A DNA stretch of 64,000 nucleotides from contig JARGOX010000005.1 in assembly GCA_029233925.1 (NCBI GenBank), forward strand, positions 295,606-359,605, given 5' to 3'. The first letter of the stretch is position 1; each line of letters starts with the position of its first letter. This document shows positions 19,258-28,278 of this stretch, piece by piece. A program made the position numbers and the translations under genes. The notes under the pieces were generated by a model that worked only from the letters and a program-made list of their open reading frames with translations, was not told where the DNA came from and ran no database searches. This DNA comes from Rhizobiaceae bacterium (GTDB taxonomy: Bacteria; Pseudomonadota; Alphaproteobacteria; Rhizobiales; Rhizobiaceae).

Positions 19258-20181
19258 TCAGCCCAAATGCATCAGAGCCTTGAGATGGCTGACTACGCTT
19301 CTGGCCAGCGCGCCATGGTCATAGCCGCCTTCCAGCATGGAGAGTATGCGGCCCTGGCTGTGTGTTTCGGCGATCGAACTGAGTTCTGCTGTGATCCAGC
19401 CATAATCCGCCTCAACCAGGCCAAGCCCGGACATTTCATCGAGGACATGGGCATCAAAGCCCGCTGAAATGAAGAGAAATTCCGGCTTGAAAGCGTTCAG
19501 AGCCGGAAACCACCGCTCGGCGATTGCGCGGCGAAATTCCGGCCCGGTCGTGCCGCTTGGAAGCGCTACATCAACCAGGTTCTGTGTATCGGAATCAAAG
19601 CCCGTATTGGGATAGAACGGGTGCTGGAAACTTGAACAGAACAGGACCCTTTCATCTCTGGCGAAAATATCTTCGGTGCCATTGCCATGATGCACATCGA
19701 AATCGACAATGGCGATGCGCTGCAAGCCATAGGTCTCGAGTGCATGGGCAGCGGCAACAGCAATATTGTTGAACAGGCAAAAACCCATGGCCTTGTCATA
19801 TTCGGCGTGATGGCCGGGTGGACGAATGGCGGAGAAAACCGGATTGGCATCACCCTTGACGATCATGTCTACCCCTGAAACGCCGGCTCCGGCTGCCCTG
19901 CGTGCGGCGGCGAGTGAATGGGGTGTCATGACGGTATCGCCGTCAATTTCAATTGCTCCCACGCTGGGCGCCACGTCAAAAATGTGTCTTACATAGGCCG
20001 GGTCGTGCGCCCGTGACAGCTGTTCGATAGTGGCCAGCGGAGCATCATGATGCTCGACGAGCATGTCGAGGCCGCTGGCGATAAGCTGATCATTGATTGC
20101 ATAAAGGCGTCCTGCATCTTCGGGGTGGTGCTGACCGGCATCATGCATCAGGCAATCGGGGTGTGAGATTATGGTGAGCAT
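19258..20181 (-). CDS. HDAC-family lysine deacetylase (AcuC/LdaA-like)
   Basis: The product has 307 residues and is a class II-like bacterial histone-deacetylase fold. Active-site residues are His124-His125 in RPPGHHAEYDKAMGFCLFNN, zinc ligands Asp162 and His164 in IVDFDVHHGNGTEDIF, and Asp243 in ISAGFDAH, so catalysis should be intact. Members deacetylate protein lysines, polyamines or acetoin-linked Acs. Here the gene follows the Pat-type acetyltransferase gene by 16 bases on the same strand, so one operon holds acetylating and deacetylating enzymes. That points to protein-lysine deacetylation, as for R. palustris LdaA on acyl-CoA synthetases, rather than polyamines. ATG 20181 follows AGGAAAA. 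Confidence 0.88.
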   Translation of the reverse strand: MLTIISHPDCLMHDAGQHHPEDAGRLYAINDQLIASGLDMLVEHHDAPLATIEQLSRAHDPAYVRHIFDVAPSVGAIEIDGDTVMTPHSLAAARRAAGAGVSGVDMIVKGDANPVFSAIRPPGHHAEYDKAMGFCLFNNIAVAAAHALETYGLQRIAIVDFDVHHGNGTEDIFARDERVLFCSSFQHPFYPNTGFDSDTQNLVDVALPSGTTGPEFRRAIAERWFPALNAFKPEFLFISAGFDAHVLDEMSGLGLVEADYGWITAELSSIAETHSQGRILSMLEGGYDHGALARSVVSHLKALMHLG

Positions 20182-20197
20182 TTTTCCTGACCGATCT

Positions 20198-22879
20198 TTA
20201 AAGTTGCCGCTCGACAGCGACAAGTGATGGATCCTTGTCCACACGCTTGGTGGTAAATCCGAGCTCGCTCATGAGTTGCAGCATGTCCTTGTTGGTTGAA
20301 AGCACCGTTCCTTCCATGACCGAAAGGCCATGGGCACGGGCCGCATCCATGAGAGATTTCATCAATCGTGTGCCTATGCCGCGATGCTGGTGCCTGTCGG
20401 AAACCACGATGGCAAACTCACAACTTCTTTCATCCTGGTTGATGGCGTATCGCGCAACACCCTGCTGTACGGGTTTGCCGGCCTCCTCGGTCAATGCCAC
20501 CAGCGCCATCTCACGGTCGTAATCAATCTGCGTAAAGCGCGCGAGCATGACCGGCGACAGTTCGTTGAGCGTATACATGAAACGGAATTGCTTGACCTGA
20601 CTGGAAAGGTCGCGAACGAATTTTTGTTCACTCTCGGCGTCTTCGGGCCGGATCGGTCTGATGGTCAGCACCGTTCCGTCTCCAAGATCAAATGTCTGCA
20701 CCAGATTGCGCGGGTAAGGCACGATGGCCATATGGTCATAGCGACCGGTATCGGGCTTCTGTTCGCTGACGCGTATGCGTGCATCCATGCCAATGACCCC
20801 GTCCGGACCGGCAAAAAGCGGATTGATGTCGAGTTCTTCAATCTCCGGCAGTTCGCAAAGGAGGTCGGAAATATGCTGCAGGACCTGAACCACCGCATCA
20901 CGGTCCACGGCAGGCTGGTCGCGAAAAGCCGCCAGCAGGCGAGAGACCCGTGTACGATCAATCAGCCGGTTGGCCAGCACTTCGTTGAGTGGCGGCAATG
21001 ACACCGCGCTGTCGCGCAGGACTTCCACCAATGTGCCGCCGGCTCCGAACAGGATGGTTGGGCCGAATACGCGATCGCGGCTGGTACCGACCAGCAGTTC
21101 ACGGCCCTGTCTTGTCTGGATCATCGATTCGACCGTGACGCCACGAATCTGCGCATCGGGCACGGCGGCCTTTGCATTCGTGGTAACCTGTGACCATGCC
21201 GCCGCCAGGCCATCGTCGTCCATGATGTTGAGCCGCACACCTCCGACATCGGACTTGTGGCTGATTCCGGTGGCATTGATCTTCACCGCAACGGGATAAC
21301 CAAGGCTTTTTGCAGCAGCGATTGCTTCTGCCAGGCTGTTGGCGACCAGGGGCAGGTTGACCGGAATGTCGAACGCCTGGAGGATCTTTTTCGACTCATT
21401 GTCCGTGAGCATCGACCGATCGTCGGCAAGGGCTGCCCTGATGATCCGGCGTGCGCCGTCGATATCCGGCACATTGTTTTGGGAAAGCGGGTCCGGTGTC
21501 TGCAGCGCCAACTTGCGGTTCTGTGCGTGTCTGGCAAGATGTGAAAAGGCTTCGACCGCCAGCTCCGGCGTATGGAAATCGGCGATGCCGTTTGCACTCA
21601 GGATCTGTCGTGCCTCTGTAACGGACGTTTCTCCCATCCAGCAGGCAAGGATCGGTTTTTTGTTGTGGCTTGGCACAGCTTCAACCACGGCGCTAGCCGC
21701 TGCGCTTGCATCCGTCATGGCCTGCGGTGTCAGCATGACAAGCACACCATCAAATTGCGGATCAGCCAGACAGGCGGTGACGGCGCTGGCAAATGCCTCT
21801 GGCGGCGCATCACCGAGAATGTCCACCGGATTTGCCTTCGACCAATAGGCCGGCAGCACCGTGTCGAGGGTGCTGAGTGTCCTGGCGTCTGGCTGCGGCA
21901 GCTCGACATGCAGATCACAGGCCCGGTCTGCAGCCAATACGCCGGCACCACCGCCATTGGTGATGATGCCCAGGCGGTTGCCGCTGGCGCGTGTATTGGA
22001 TGAGAGGATCTCGGCTGCCGCGAACAATTGGGCGAAGGAATCAACCCGCACCGCACCGGCACGTTCCAGCACGGCATCAAAAACAGCATCTGAACCGATC
22101 AGGGCGCCGGTATGGGTATTGGCCGCTTTTGAACTCTGCGCGTGACGGCCGGCCTTGAGGACGACGACCGGTTTGAGCCGGGCAGCCAGGCGCAGGGAAC
22201 TGATAAAGGATCGGGCATGGCGAACCCCCTCGACATAAAGCAGAATTGCCCTGGTTTTGGGGTCTGTGGCAAGGAATTTCAGCGCATCACCAAAGCCGAT
22301 GTCGGAGGCATTCCCCATAGAAAACAGGGTGGAGAATCCCAGATGATGCGGCTCGGCCCAATCGGAAATAGCTGAACACAGGGCGCCTGATTGTGAAATC
22401 AGTGCGAGACCGCCACTTGGTGTGGACGATTTGAGAAATGTGGCATTGAGGTTGAGCCAGGGGCGCACCAGCCCTACACAATTGGGGCCCATGAAACGGA
22501 GATTGCTCTGCCGCGCCGCCTCCATCAATTCGGCGTCCAGTGCCTTGCCCTCGCCGCCCGATTCGCCAAAACCTGCAGATAGGACAATGGCATTGCGAAT
22601 GCCCGCCTGACCGCATTGCCGGATAATCCCGGCTACGCTCGCCGCCGGGGTGGCGATGATTGCCAGATCAACCTTCTCATCAACGTCGGCGATGGAGGAA
22701 TAGCAAAGCCTGTCACCGATCTTGTTGTATTTGGGATTGATTGGGAAGATTGGCCCGTCAAATCCCCCTTCCAGCAGGTTCATATAGACCCTGGAGCCAA
22801 CCGAGCGACCGGAATCACTGGCGCCAAAGATCGCCAGGGAACGAGGATTGAAGAGATATTCCAAGCGGCTGGGGCCCAT
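20198..22879 (-). CDS. Pat/PatZ-type protein lysine acetyltransferase (acyl-CoA synthetase-like + GNAT)
   Basis: The product has 893 residues, matching the about 886 of E. coli PatZ and Salmonella Pat. Domains: CoA-binding Rossmann (about 1-130, LAIFGASDSGRSVGSRVY), succinyl-CoA-ligase-like (about 145-440), ATP-grasp (about 470-690, SLGYPVAVKINATGISHKSDVGGV) and a C-terminal GNAT domain (about 725-893) with acetyl-CoA loop SDRHQHRGIGTRLMKSLMDAA. THTGALIGSD keeps the His that ADP-forming synthetases phosphorylate, so some ligase activity is not excluded. The known role of this architecture is acetylation of Acs and other proteins, linked to acetyl-CoA level. ATG 22879 has an AGGA eight bases upstream; ATG 22888 is the alternative. 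Confidence 0.88.
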   Translation of the reverse strand: MGPSRLEYLFNPRSLAIFGASDSGRSVGSRVYMNLLEGGFDGPIFPINPKYNKIGDRLCYSSIADVDEKVDLAIIATPAASVAGIIRQCGQAGIRNAIVLSAGFGESGGEGKALDAELMEAARQSNLRFMGPNCVGLVRPWLNLNATFLKSSTPSGGLALISQSGALCSAISDWAEPHHLGFSTLFSMGNASDIGFGDALKFLATDPKTRAILLYVEGVRHARSFISSLRLAARLKPVVVLKAGRHAQSSKAANTHTGALIGSDAVFDAVLERAGAVRVDSFAQLFAAAEILSSNTRASGNRLGIITNGGGAGVLAADRACDLHVELPQPDARTLSTLDTVLPAYWSKANPVDILGDAPPEAFASAVTACLADPQFDGVLVMLTPQAMTDASAAASAVVEAVPSHNKKPILACWMGETSVTEARQILSANGIADFHTPELAVEAFSHLARHAQNRKLALQTPDPLSQNNVPDIDGARRIIRAALADDRSMLTDNESKKILQAFDIPVNLPLVANSLAEAIAAAKSLGYPVAVKINATGISHKSDVGGVRLNIMDDDGLAAAWSQVTTNAKAAVPDAQIRGVTVESMIQTRQGRELLVGTSRDRVFGPTILFGAGGTLVEVLRDSAVSLPPLNEVLANRLIDRTRVSRLLAAFRDQPAVDRDAVVQVLQHISDLLCELPEIEELDINPLFAGPDGVIGMDARIRVSEQKPDTGRYDHMAIVPYPRNLVQTFDLGDGTVLTIRPIRPEDAESEQKFVRDLSSQVKQFRFMYTLNELSPVMLARFTQIDYDREMALVALTEEAGKPVQQGVARYAINQDERSCEFAIVVSDRHQHRGIGTRLMKSLMDAARAHGLSVMEGTVLSTNKDMLQLMSELGFTTKRVDKDPSLVAVERQL

Positions 22880-22957
22880 GCAATCCATCCTGATGTGTTA
22901 AAAATCGGCTTTGGCTTGTTTCATAGGAGATCGAACGGCCTTGCGTCTTGATCCGCG

Positions 22958-23704
22958 TCAATCGGGAGGTTTGTTTGGCTGGTCTTCCGCAAGGGCCTGA
23001 TCCCGCCATAAAATCAGAGATGCACTGATCAGAAGCGTTCCGACCATTTCCAGCGTTTCTTCAAGCAGCATTTCTATCTGCCACAGAATGCCCCGGGGCA
23101 GGAATTCCATGATCGATTCCAGCACGATTCCGCCGGTGACCAGTATAATAAAACCCCATAGCATCAGGGACCGGCTTTTGGGAAAGCGTTTCAGGGTATT
23201 GTTCAGCAGCAGGAACATCGTAATCAGGAGAATGATAACAAAGGGTCCCCCCAGCAAAATCCAGGGGTGGGCCTCAAAGCGGCTTACGTTGTCGAGGCCC
23301 AGATAATCGGAGAGGATTTCGGGTAGTGTTTCGTGGAAACGGGCGATCTCGTCACAGGACATGAAGACAAGCAGAAGACTGAGCAGCAGGAAAACCGATT
23401 TGCTCCATTGTCCAAACCGTCCCGCGACAAGACTGCATTCGAATGCCACAAGGCCGGCCAATGCCAGTAGCATGGAAGAAAACCATGCCGGGATGTTGCG
23501 GTCGAAATCCATGCTGAAATACACATAAATCAGACCGCTGCGATCCTGGACGAAGATCAATGGTATATTGACAGCTGTCAAAAGGCAGACACCTGCAAAC
23601 AACCACAGGAGACTTGTCTTGTTCAAAGGGTGTAAGTGCTGCAGATGGTCCTGCCGGCTGTGATCCACGGGCGTGGGGTTGGGGATCAGCCCATCATTTT
23701 TCAT
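22958..23704 (-). CDS. Unknown multi-pass membrane protein
   Basis: The product has 248 residues and about six to seven hydrophobic helices (near 28-50, 70-90, 105-122, 150-170, 182-202, 220-238). Polar residues cluster at membrane borders: MSCDEIARFHETLPE after helix 3, LESIMEF and LLEETLEMVG near the end. Such an acidic/His pattern could form a metal site or a proton path, but I do not recognise the family and assign no function. It is on the same strand as the acetyltransferase operon, 78 bases upstream of it, so it may be cotranscribed. The ribosome-binding site is weak. Confidence 0.7.
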   Translation of the reverse strand: MKNDGLIPNPTPVDHSRQDHLQHLHPLNKTSLLWLFAGVCLLTAVNIPLIFVQDRSGLIYVYFSMDFDRNIPAWFSSMLLALAGLVAFECSLVAGRFGQWSKSVFLLLSLLLVFMSCDEIARFHETLPEILSDYLGLDNVSRFEAHPWILLGGPFVIILLITMFLLLNNTLKRFPKSRSLMLWGFIILVTGGIVLESIMEFLPRGILWQIEMLLEETLEMVGTLLISASLILWRDQALAEDQPNKPPD

Positions 23705-23951
23705 AGCGAATAATTCCGTCTGGTGGGCTCTTTGTTCAATGGCAACATATACTTATCTGTGTGATCATTCCATAGAGAAGACTGGTGGAATATCAATCCC
23801 AGTTTTCAAAGGCCGTCGTCTTGCCGGCACAACCTGTTTCTCTGCCCTTCTGGCCTGCCGCCATACTCTGTCCCGCAATTAATTGGCCATCGACCATTTG
23901 CCTCGGCAATGCCGAATGGGGCATATAGATCGTCATGAACCAGGACGATCC

Positions 23952-25691
23952 ATGACGCAGCAATCCTTGCCGTTGAAGACCTATCCCGCCAGACAGGCCG
24001 CCCGGCCAAGCGTGGCAATCATTCTGATTTCAATCACCACGATTGCGATTGGCCTTTTGTTCTTTGTGTCACTGACCTACTTCAAGTCGCTTGATCGCGA
24101 AGCCGCCCAGACGCGCTTGCTGCTCTACAAGCGATCATTGAATGACACGATAGAACGATACCAGCACCTGCCCTTTGTGCTGGCCCGCGACCCACTCGTC
24201 AGCGGGGCGTTGAGCGGATCAACGGTTGATGCACTCAATCCGAGGCTGGCAAGTTTTGCCAGGGAAGCCGGGCTGGAAGCGATCTATCTGATGGACCGCA
24301 GCGGATTGGTCGTGGCTGCGTCAAACTTTGATAAAGAACAGACATTTGTGGGCCAGAATTACGGTTTCAGGCCCTATTTCAAGCAAGCCATATCTGGCAT
24401 ACGCGGCAATTACTTTGGCGTTGGAGTGACCACCGGTCGGCCAGGCTATTTTGTCTCAGAGCCGGTACGCGATGGGGCTGACGCCATTATCGGGGTTATC
24501 GCCATCAAGCTTGATGCCAGCGAATTGCAGCAGACCTGGGAAAATGGTGGTGAAAATGTGCTTGCCTCCAATCCGGACGGCATCGTGGTTCTGGCCTCCA
24601 ACCGCGACTGGCTGTTTCGCACCATCGAACCGGTCTCTCCGGCGCGGTTGAGCACGATCCGGCAGAGCAAGCAATTCGGCGCGATCGCGGTGGAGCCGCT
24701 GGAATGGACCAGGCCGGATGGCGCTTCTGTCGCGCTTGGCGAGCGGACCTACATTTATGCGGGATCACAAGCGGATCATCTGAACTGGAAATTGCATTAT
24801 CTTTTAAGCGAGGCCCGTGCCTATGAACGGGCCTGGCTGGCTACCATTGTCTTCGGTTCGGCCATATCGCTGCTGGTGGGTTTTGCTGCCTATCAGCGAT
24901 CAAAGCGCATTCAGGCTGCCCTGTTGACCTCCCAATCGGACCGGGATCAGTTGCGCGAAGCGAACAGGCGACTGGAAAAGGCCCATTCGGAACTGGCCAG
25001 ATCCAGCAAATTGGCAGCGCTCGGTCAGATCTCCGCGTCGGTTGTCCATGAACTCGGCCAGCCCATATCGGCGTTTCGCAACTATCTGACGGCGGAAGAA
25101 CTTGTAGGCAACGGCATATCCCATCCGACATTGGCGAAATTGAACGCCGTGGCCGCCCGCATGGAGAACATCACCAGACAATTGCGCTTCTTTACCAAAC
25201 CGGGCGATGAGAAAATCGAGCGCGTGATGCTTGCTGATGTGGTGTCAGGTTGTATGGAACTGATGCAACACGACTTCGAGCTGGCAAAAGTGCAGGTTCA
25301 CCAGCATATTGCAGAGCCGGATCTGGCAATCATGGGCAACAGGCTCAGGCTTGAACAGGTTCTGGTCAACCTGATGCAAAACGGCCTTTACGCTTTGCAG
25401 GAGGCATCTGGCGATTGCCTGACCATTAGCGTTTCGCGGTCAGACGATGCGGTCATGATTGCTGTCGAGGACAATGGTTCAGGATTTGGAGAGCGCCAGT
25501 TGAATCAGCTGCAGGAACCCTTTCACACGACCCGCGCTTCGGGTGATGGCATGGGGCTTGGCCTGTCGATCGCCACTGGGATCATAAAGGAACATGACGG
25601 AACGCTGTCGGCGCAAAGTCTGCCTGGTGGCGGCGCCGTTTTTATCATCCATCTGCCGATAGCGCCGCCCATTGATGCGTTAGCTTCATGA
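23952..25691 (+). CDS. DctB-like sensor histidine kinase
   Basis: The product has 579 residues: transmembrane helix 1 (about 20-40), a periplasmic double-Cache sensor (about 45-290; LEAIYLMDRSGLVVAASNF, YGFRPYFKQAISGIRGNYFGVGVTTGRPGYFVSEPV), helix 2 (about 298-318), a coiled linker, the HisKA box SASVVHELGQPISAFRNYL with the phosphorylated His near 370, and the HATPase motifs NLMQNGLYAL, VEDNGSGF and GMGLGLSIATGI. The closest type is DctB, the C4-dicarboxylate sensor. It overlaps the response regulator by four bases and the operon precedes a TAXI TRAP transporter, its likely target. ATG 23952 follows AGGACG. The ligand is unknown. Confidence 0.88.
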   Translation: MTQQSLPLKTYPARQAARPSVAIILISITTIAIGLLFFVSLTYFKSLDREAAQTRLLLYKRSLNDTIERYQHLPFVLARDPLVSGALSGSTVDALNPRLASFAREAGLEAIYLMDRSGLVVAASNFDKEQTFVGQNYGFRPYFKQAISGIRGNYFGVGVTTGRPGYFVSEPVRDGADAIIGVIAIKLDASELQQTWENGGENVLASNPDGIVVLASNRDWLFRTIEPVSPARLSTIRQSKQFGAIAVEPLEWTRPDGASVALGERTYIYAGSQADHLNWKLHYLLSEARAYERAWLATIVFGSAISLLVGFAAYQRSKRIQAALLTSQSDRDQLREANRRLEKAHSELARSSKLAALGQISASVVHELGQPISAFRNYLTAEELVGNGISHPTLAKLNAVAARMENITRQLRFFTKPGDEKIERVMLADVVSGCMELMQHDFELAKVQVHQHIAEPDLAIMGNRLRLEQVLVNLMQNGLYALQEASGDCLTISVSRSDDAVMIAVEDNGSGFGERQLNQLQEPFHTTRASGDGMGLGLSIATGIIKEHDGTLSAQSLPGGGAVFIIHLPIAPPIDALAS

Positions 25692-27028
25692 ATACCACCT
25701 ATCGTATCATGGTCATTGATGACGACAAATCGATGCGGGAGTCGCTGGGCCATCTGCTGAAAGCCGCAGGGTTTGAGGTACAATGTCTTTCCCGGGCTGA
25801 AAATATCCCTGCGCGGATGAAAGCGCAGGATACGGAGGTGTTGTTATGCGACGTGCGCATGCCCGGCGTGACCGGTATCGAACTGCTGGGCCAGTTGAAG
25901 CCGCAAAGCCGCGTGCCGATTGTGCTGATGTCCGCCCATGGTGATATTCCCATGGCTGTCCATGCCATACAGGAAGGCGCCTACAGTTTTCTGGAAAAAC
26001 CCTTTGATCCACGCCGCCTGCTGAAGCTTTTGGAGAATGCCGCGCAATTGCATCGCCTTTCCCTCAATACGCAAAGGCTGCGCGATCGGTTGGCCGACCT
26101 GTCGGGACTGGACCGCATCCTGATTGGCAAAAACAGTGCCATTGATGCATTGCGTGGCGAGATCATGGATCTGAGCACAAGCAATGCCAATGTCATGCTG
26201 CTGGGTGAAACGGGAACCGGTAAGGAACTGGTGGCGCGGGCGCTTCATGATCTGGGGCCGCGATCCGGTGATCCCTTTGTCGCGCTTAATTGCGCTGCCG
26301 TTCCGGTTCCAAAGTTCGAAGAGACCCTGTTTGGCAGCAGGGAAACCGGTGCGGGGCTGTTGGCGCGGGCCGAGGGCGGGACCCTTTTCATCGATGAACT
26401 GGGGGCGATCCCGAAGGAGACGCAGGCAAAACTCCTCCGGGTGATCGAGACCCGGCAATATACGCTGGTGGATTCCCGGGAGCTGAAGCAGGCCGATATT
26501 CGCATTGTATCTGCGGGCAATGAGCGCCTCGATTCGATGATCAAGACCGGCGCCTTTCGCGAGGATCTGTTCTTCCGACTGAACACCATCGTGCTGACCA
26601 TGCCGCCGCTGCGGGACCGCCGTGATGACATTGCCCTGCTCACCACGCATTATCTCGACATGTTTGCCGCGACCTATGAGACCGTGGCGCCGGTGCTCAC
26701 TTCCAGCGATATCGCCAGTCTGATTGCCTATGACTGGCCAGGCAATGTCAGGGAGCTGCGCAATGTCTGTGAGCGTCATATTCTGGCGACACGGCGCGGC
26801 GCTTGTTCTGTCCGCGAAGCCCTGCAGGTCAGCGGGCCTGAGGTTGCAACGCCGGAGACCTTGCGCGAAGCGGTCGCCGCCTTTGAACGCCAGCTCATCG
26901 GCAAGGCGCTGGTCAGTCATGACGGCCGGATGGATGATGTTGCCGAGGCCCTGGGGATTGGCAGAAGGACGCTGAACGAGAAGATCGTCAAGCTCGGTCT
27001 GGACAAGGCAACGCTTCTGCAATCATGA
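25688..27028 (+). CDS. DctD-like response regulator with AAA+ domain lacking the GAFTGA loop
   Basis: The product has 446 residues: receiver domain (about 5-120, phospho-acceptor Asp55 in LLCDVRMPG), AAA+ domain (about 145-370; Walker A GETGTGKE 173-180, Walker B GGTLFIDEL 230-238, arginine-finger region FREDLFFRLNT), and a C-terminal Fis-type HTH (DDVAEALGIGRRTLNEKIVKLGL). In sigma-54 activators the Walker A-B interval carries GAFTGA; here the segment reads LFGSRETGAGLLARAEGG, so the loop is deleted. Relatives without it (for example R. capsulatus NtrC, TyrR) act with sigma-70. ATGA overlap with the kinase gene shows coupling. Confidence 0.88.
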   Translation: MNTTYRIMVIDDDKSMRESLGHLLKAAGFEVQCLSRAENIPARMKAQDTEVLLCDVRMPGVTGIELLGQLKPQSRVPIVLMSAHGDIPMAVHAIQEGAYSFLEKPFDPRRLLKLLENAAQLHRLSLNTQRLRDRLADLSGLDRILIGKNSAIDALRGEIMDLSTSNANVMLLGETGTGKELVARALHDLGPRSGDPFVALNCAAVPVPKFEETLFGSRETGAGLLARAEGGTLFIDELGAIPKETQAKLLRVIETRQYTLVDSRELKQADIRIVSAGNERLDSMIKTGAFREDLFFRLNTIVLTMPPLRDRRDDIALLTTHYLDMFAATYETVAPVLTSSDIASLIAYDWPGNVRELRNVCERHILATRRGACSVREALQVSGPEVATPETLREAVAAFERQLIGKALVSHDGRMDDVAEALGIGRRTLNEKIVKLGLDKATLLQS

Positions 27029-27055
27029 ACCCTGCGGAAATCCGCAGGGTTTTTC
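27029..27055 (+). terminator. Terminator of the two-component operon
   Basis: A 9-bp perfect stem ACCCTGCGG / CCGCAGGGT with a four-base loop is followed by TTTTTC, directly after the regulator stop codon. Confidence 0.9.
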
Positions 27056-27084
27056 TTGGCAATAGGCAATTTCCTTCATAGTAT
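27056..27084 (+). promoter_or_regulatory. Sigma-70-like promoter of the TAXI TRAP operon
   Basis: TTGGCA (27056-27061) and TAGTAT (27079-27084) are spaced by 17 bases, 68 bases before the receptor ATG. No convincing -24/-12 sigma-54 element was found between the terminator and the gene. Confidence 0.5.
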
Positions 27085-27151
27085 CCTCATGCGTGCCTCC
27101 TCTAAACCTGCATCAGGTGCCGTGGAGGCGGCGCTCCAAGGAGGATCCATT

Positions 27152-28165
27152 ATGAAAAAACTCACCACGCTCATGGCAGGCGCCGTTTTCGCCCTGTCCG
27201 CAACCGGCATGACCGCAACATCTGCATTTGCCGAGACCAAGGACTATATTCTCACCACAGCTTCAACCGGCGGCACCTATCATCCTGTCGGTACGGCCAT
27301 TTCCACCCTGTCAAAAATCAAGCTGCTTCCCAAAGAGGATTTCAGCCTGACCGCAGTCAATTCGGCCGGGTCCGGCGCCAATGTGCAGGCGCTTGGTGCA
27401 GGCACAGCTGATTTTGCCATTCTGCAGGGTCTCTACGGCTCCTACGCAGCAACGGGTACCGGACCGGTGTCGGCGCCTCAGGAAAATCTGCGATCGATCA
27501 CGATGCTCTGGCAGAATGTCGAGCAATTTGTCGTTGCGGCTGACAAAGCCAAGACCGGAACGGTCGAAGATCTCAAGGCGCTCAAGGGCATGTCGATGGG
27601 CATGGGCAGTCAGAACTCCGGAACGATTGGTTCCAACAAGGTTCTGATGTCGGGTCTTGGTATCGATATCGAGAAGGACTACACATTGGTCTACGCGGGC
27701 TATGGACCGACAGTCGATGCCATGGCCAACGGTCAGGTCGTCGGTGCTGGCATTCCTTCCGGCCCACCGACCGGCGCCATTACCAAATTGATGGCGGCCA
27801 ATGATGGCAAATTTGTCATTCTGGATGTCACCGCCGACGAAGCAAAAGCCATGGATGGTGGCCGTGAACTGTGGACACAATATACGATCAAGGCCGGAAC
27901 CTATCCGGGCCAGGACAAGGATGTCCAGACGATCGCGCAGCCAAACTTCCTGGCTGTCAATGCCAGCGTTGACGAGGAGCATGTCTATCTGCTCACCAAG
28001 ACAATCTATGAGAACCTGGGATTTCTGTCGGCCATTCATCCGGCAACAAAGGGTATGGCCGTGGAAGTCGCCATTGCGGGTCTGCCCGTACCCCTCCACC
28101 CGGGCGCTGCACGCTATTACAAGGAAATCGGTCTGGATATTCCGGATCGGTTGATGGCCAAGTAA
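27152..28165 (+). CDS. TAXI-family TRAP transporter substrate-binding protein
   Basis: The product has 337 residues with a Sec signal peptide (MKKLTTLMAGAVFALSATG, cleavage near ASAFA-ET). The mature start YILTTASTGGTYHPVG is the TAXI-family signature, followed by VQALGAGTADFAILQ and KGMSMGMGSQNSGTIGSNKVL. It would bind an organic acid in the periplasm and deliver it to the fused permease. TAXI ligands are mostly unknown; glutamate and 2-oxoglutarate are examples. AAGGAGGATCCATT precedes ATG 27152, one of the strongest ribosome-binding sites here, as expected for an abundant receptor. Confidence 0.92.
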   Translation: MKKLTTLMAGAVFALSATGMTATSAFAETKDYILTTASTGGTYHPVGTAISTLSKIKLLPKEDFSLTAVNSAGSGANVQALGAGTADFAILQGLYGSYAATGTGPVSAPQENLRSITMLWQNVEQFVVAADKAKTGTVEDLKALKGMSMGMGSQNSGTIGSNKVLMSGLGIDIEKDYTLVYAGYGPTVDAMANGQVVGAGIPSGPPTGAITKLMAANDGKFVILDVTADEAKAMDGGRELWTQYTIKAGTYPGQDKDVQTIAQPNFLAVNASVDEEHVYLLTKTIYENLGFLSAIHPATKGMAVEVAIAGLPVPLHPGAARYYKEIGLDIPDRLMAK

Positions 28166-28181
28166 CAGCCGGTTTTTGATC

Positions 28182-28247
28182 CAGAAGCGCTTCGGCAAAG
28201 TGCTGAAGCGGTTCTGCAAAAAGAGGGGCGGAAATTATCATTTCCGC
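28182..28247 (+). other. Two intergenic hairpins between receptor and permease genes
   Basis: A 16-base imperfect inverted repeat (28182-28197 with 28201-28216, two mismatches) is followed by GCGGAAA-TTATCA-TTTCCGC (28228-28247). Neither has a T run. They may stabilise the receptor mRNA or partly terminate transcription, giving more receptor than permease. Confidence 0.55.
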
Positions 28248-28278
28248 TTCTCGTTGTGTGCAGAACGGGGAGGATACC

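Noticed and set aside
25844..27022. Long open frame opposite the DctD-like gene (392 codons)
   Set aside because: It is antisense to a gene with full AAA+ and receiver motifs; its translation has no recognisable domain. Such frames are common opposite GC-rich genes.
27060..27150. Possible sigma-54 promoter of the TAXI TRAP operon
   Set aside because: The only GG-N10-GC spacing (near 27117) matches neither the -24 nor the -12 consensus around it.
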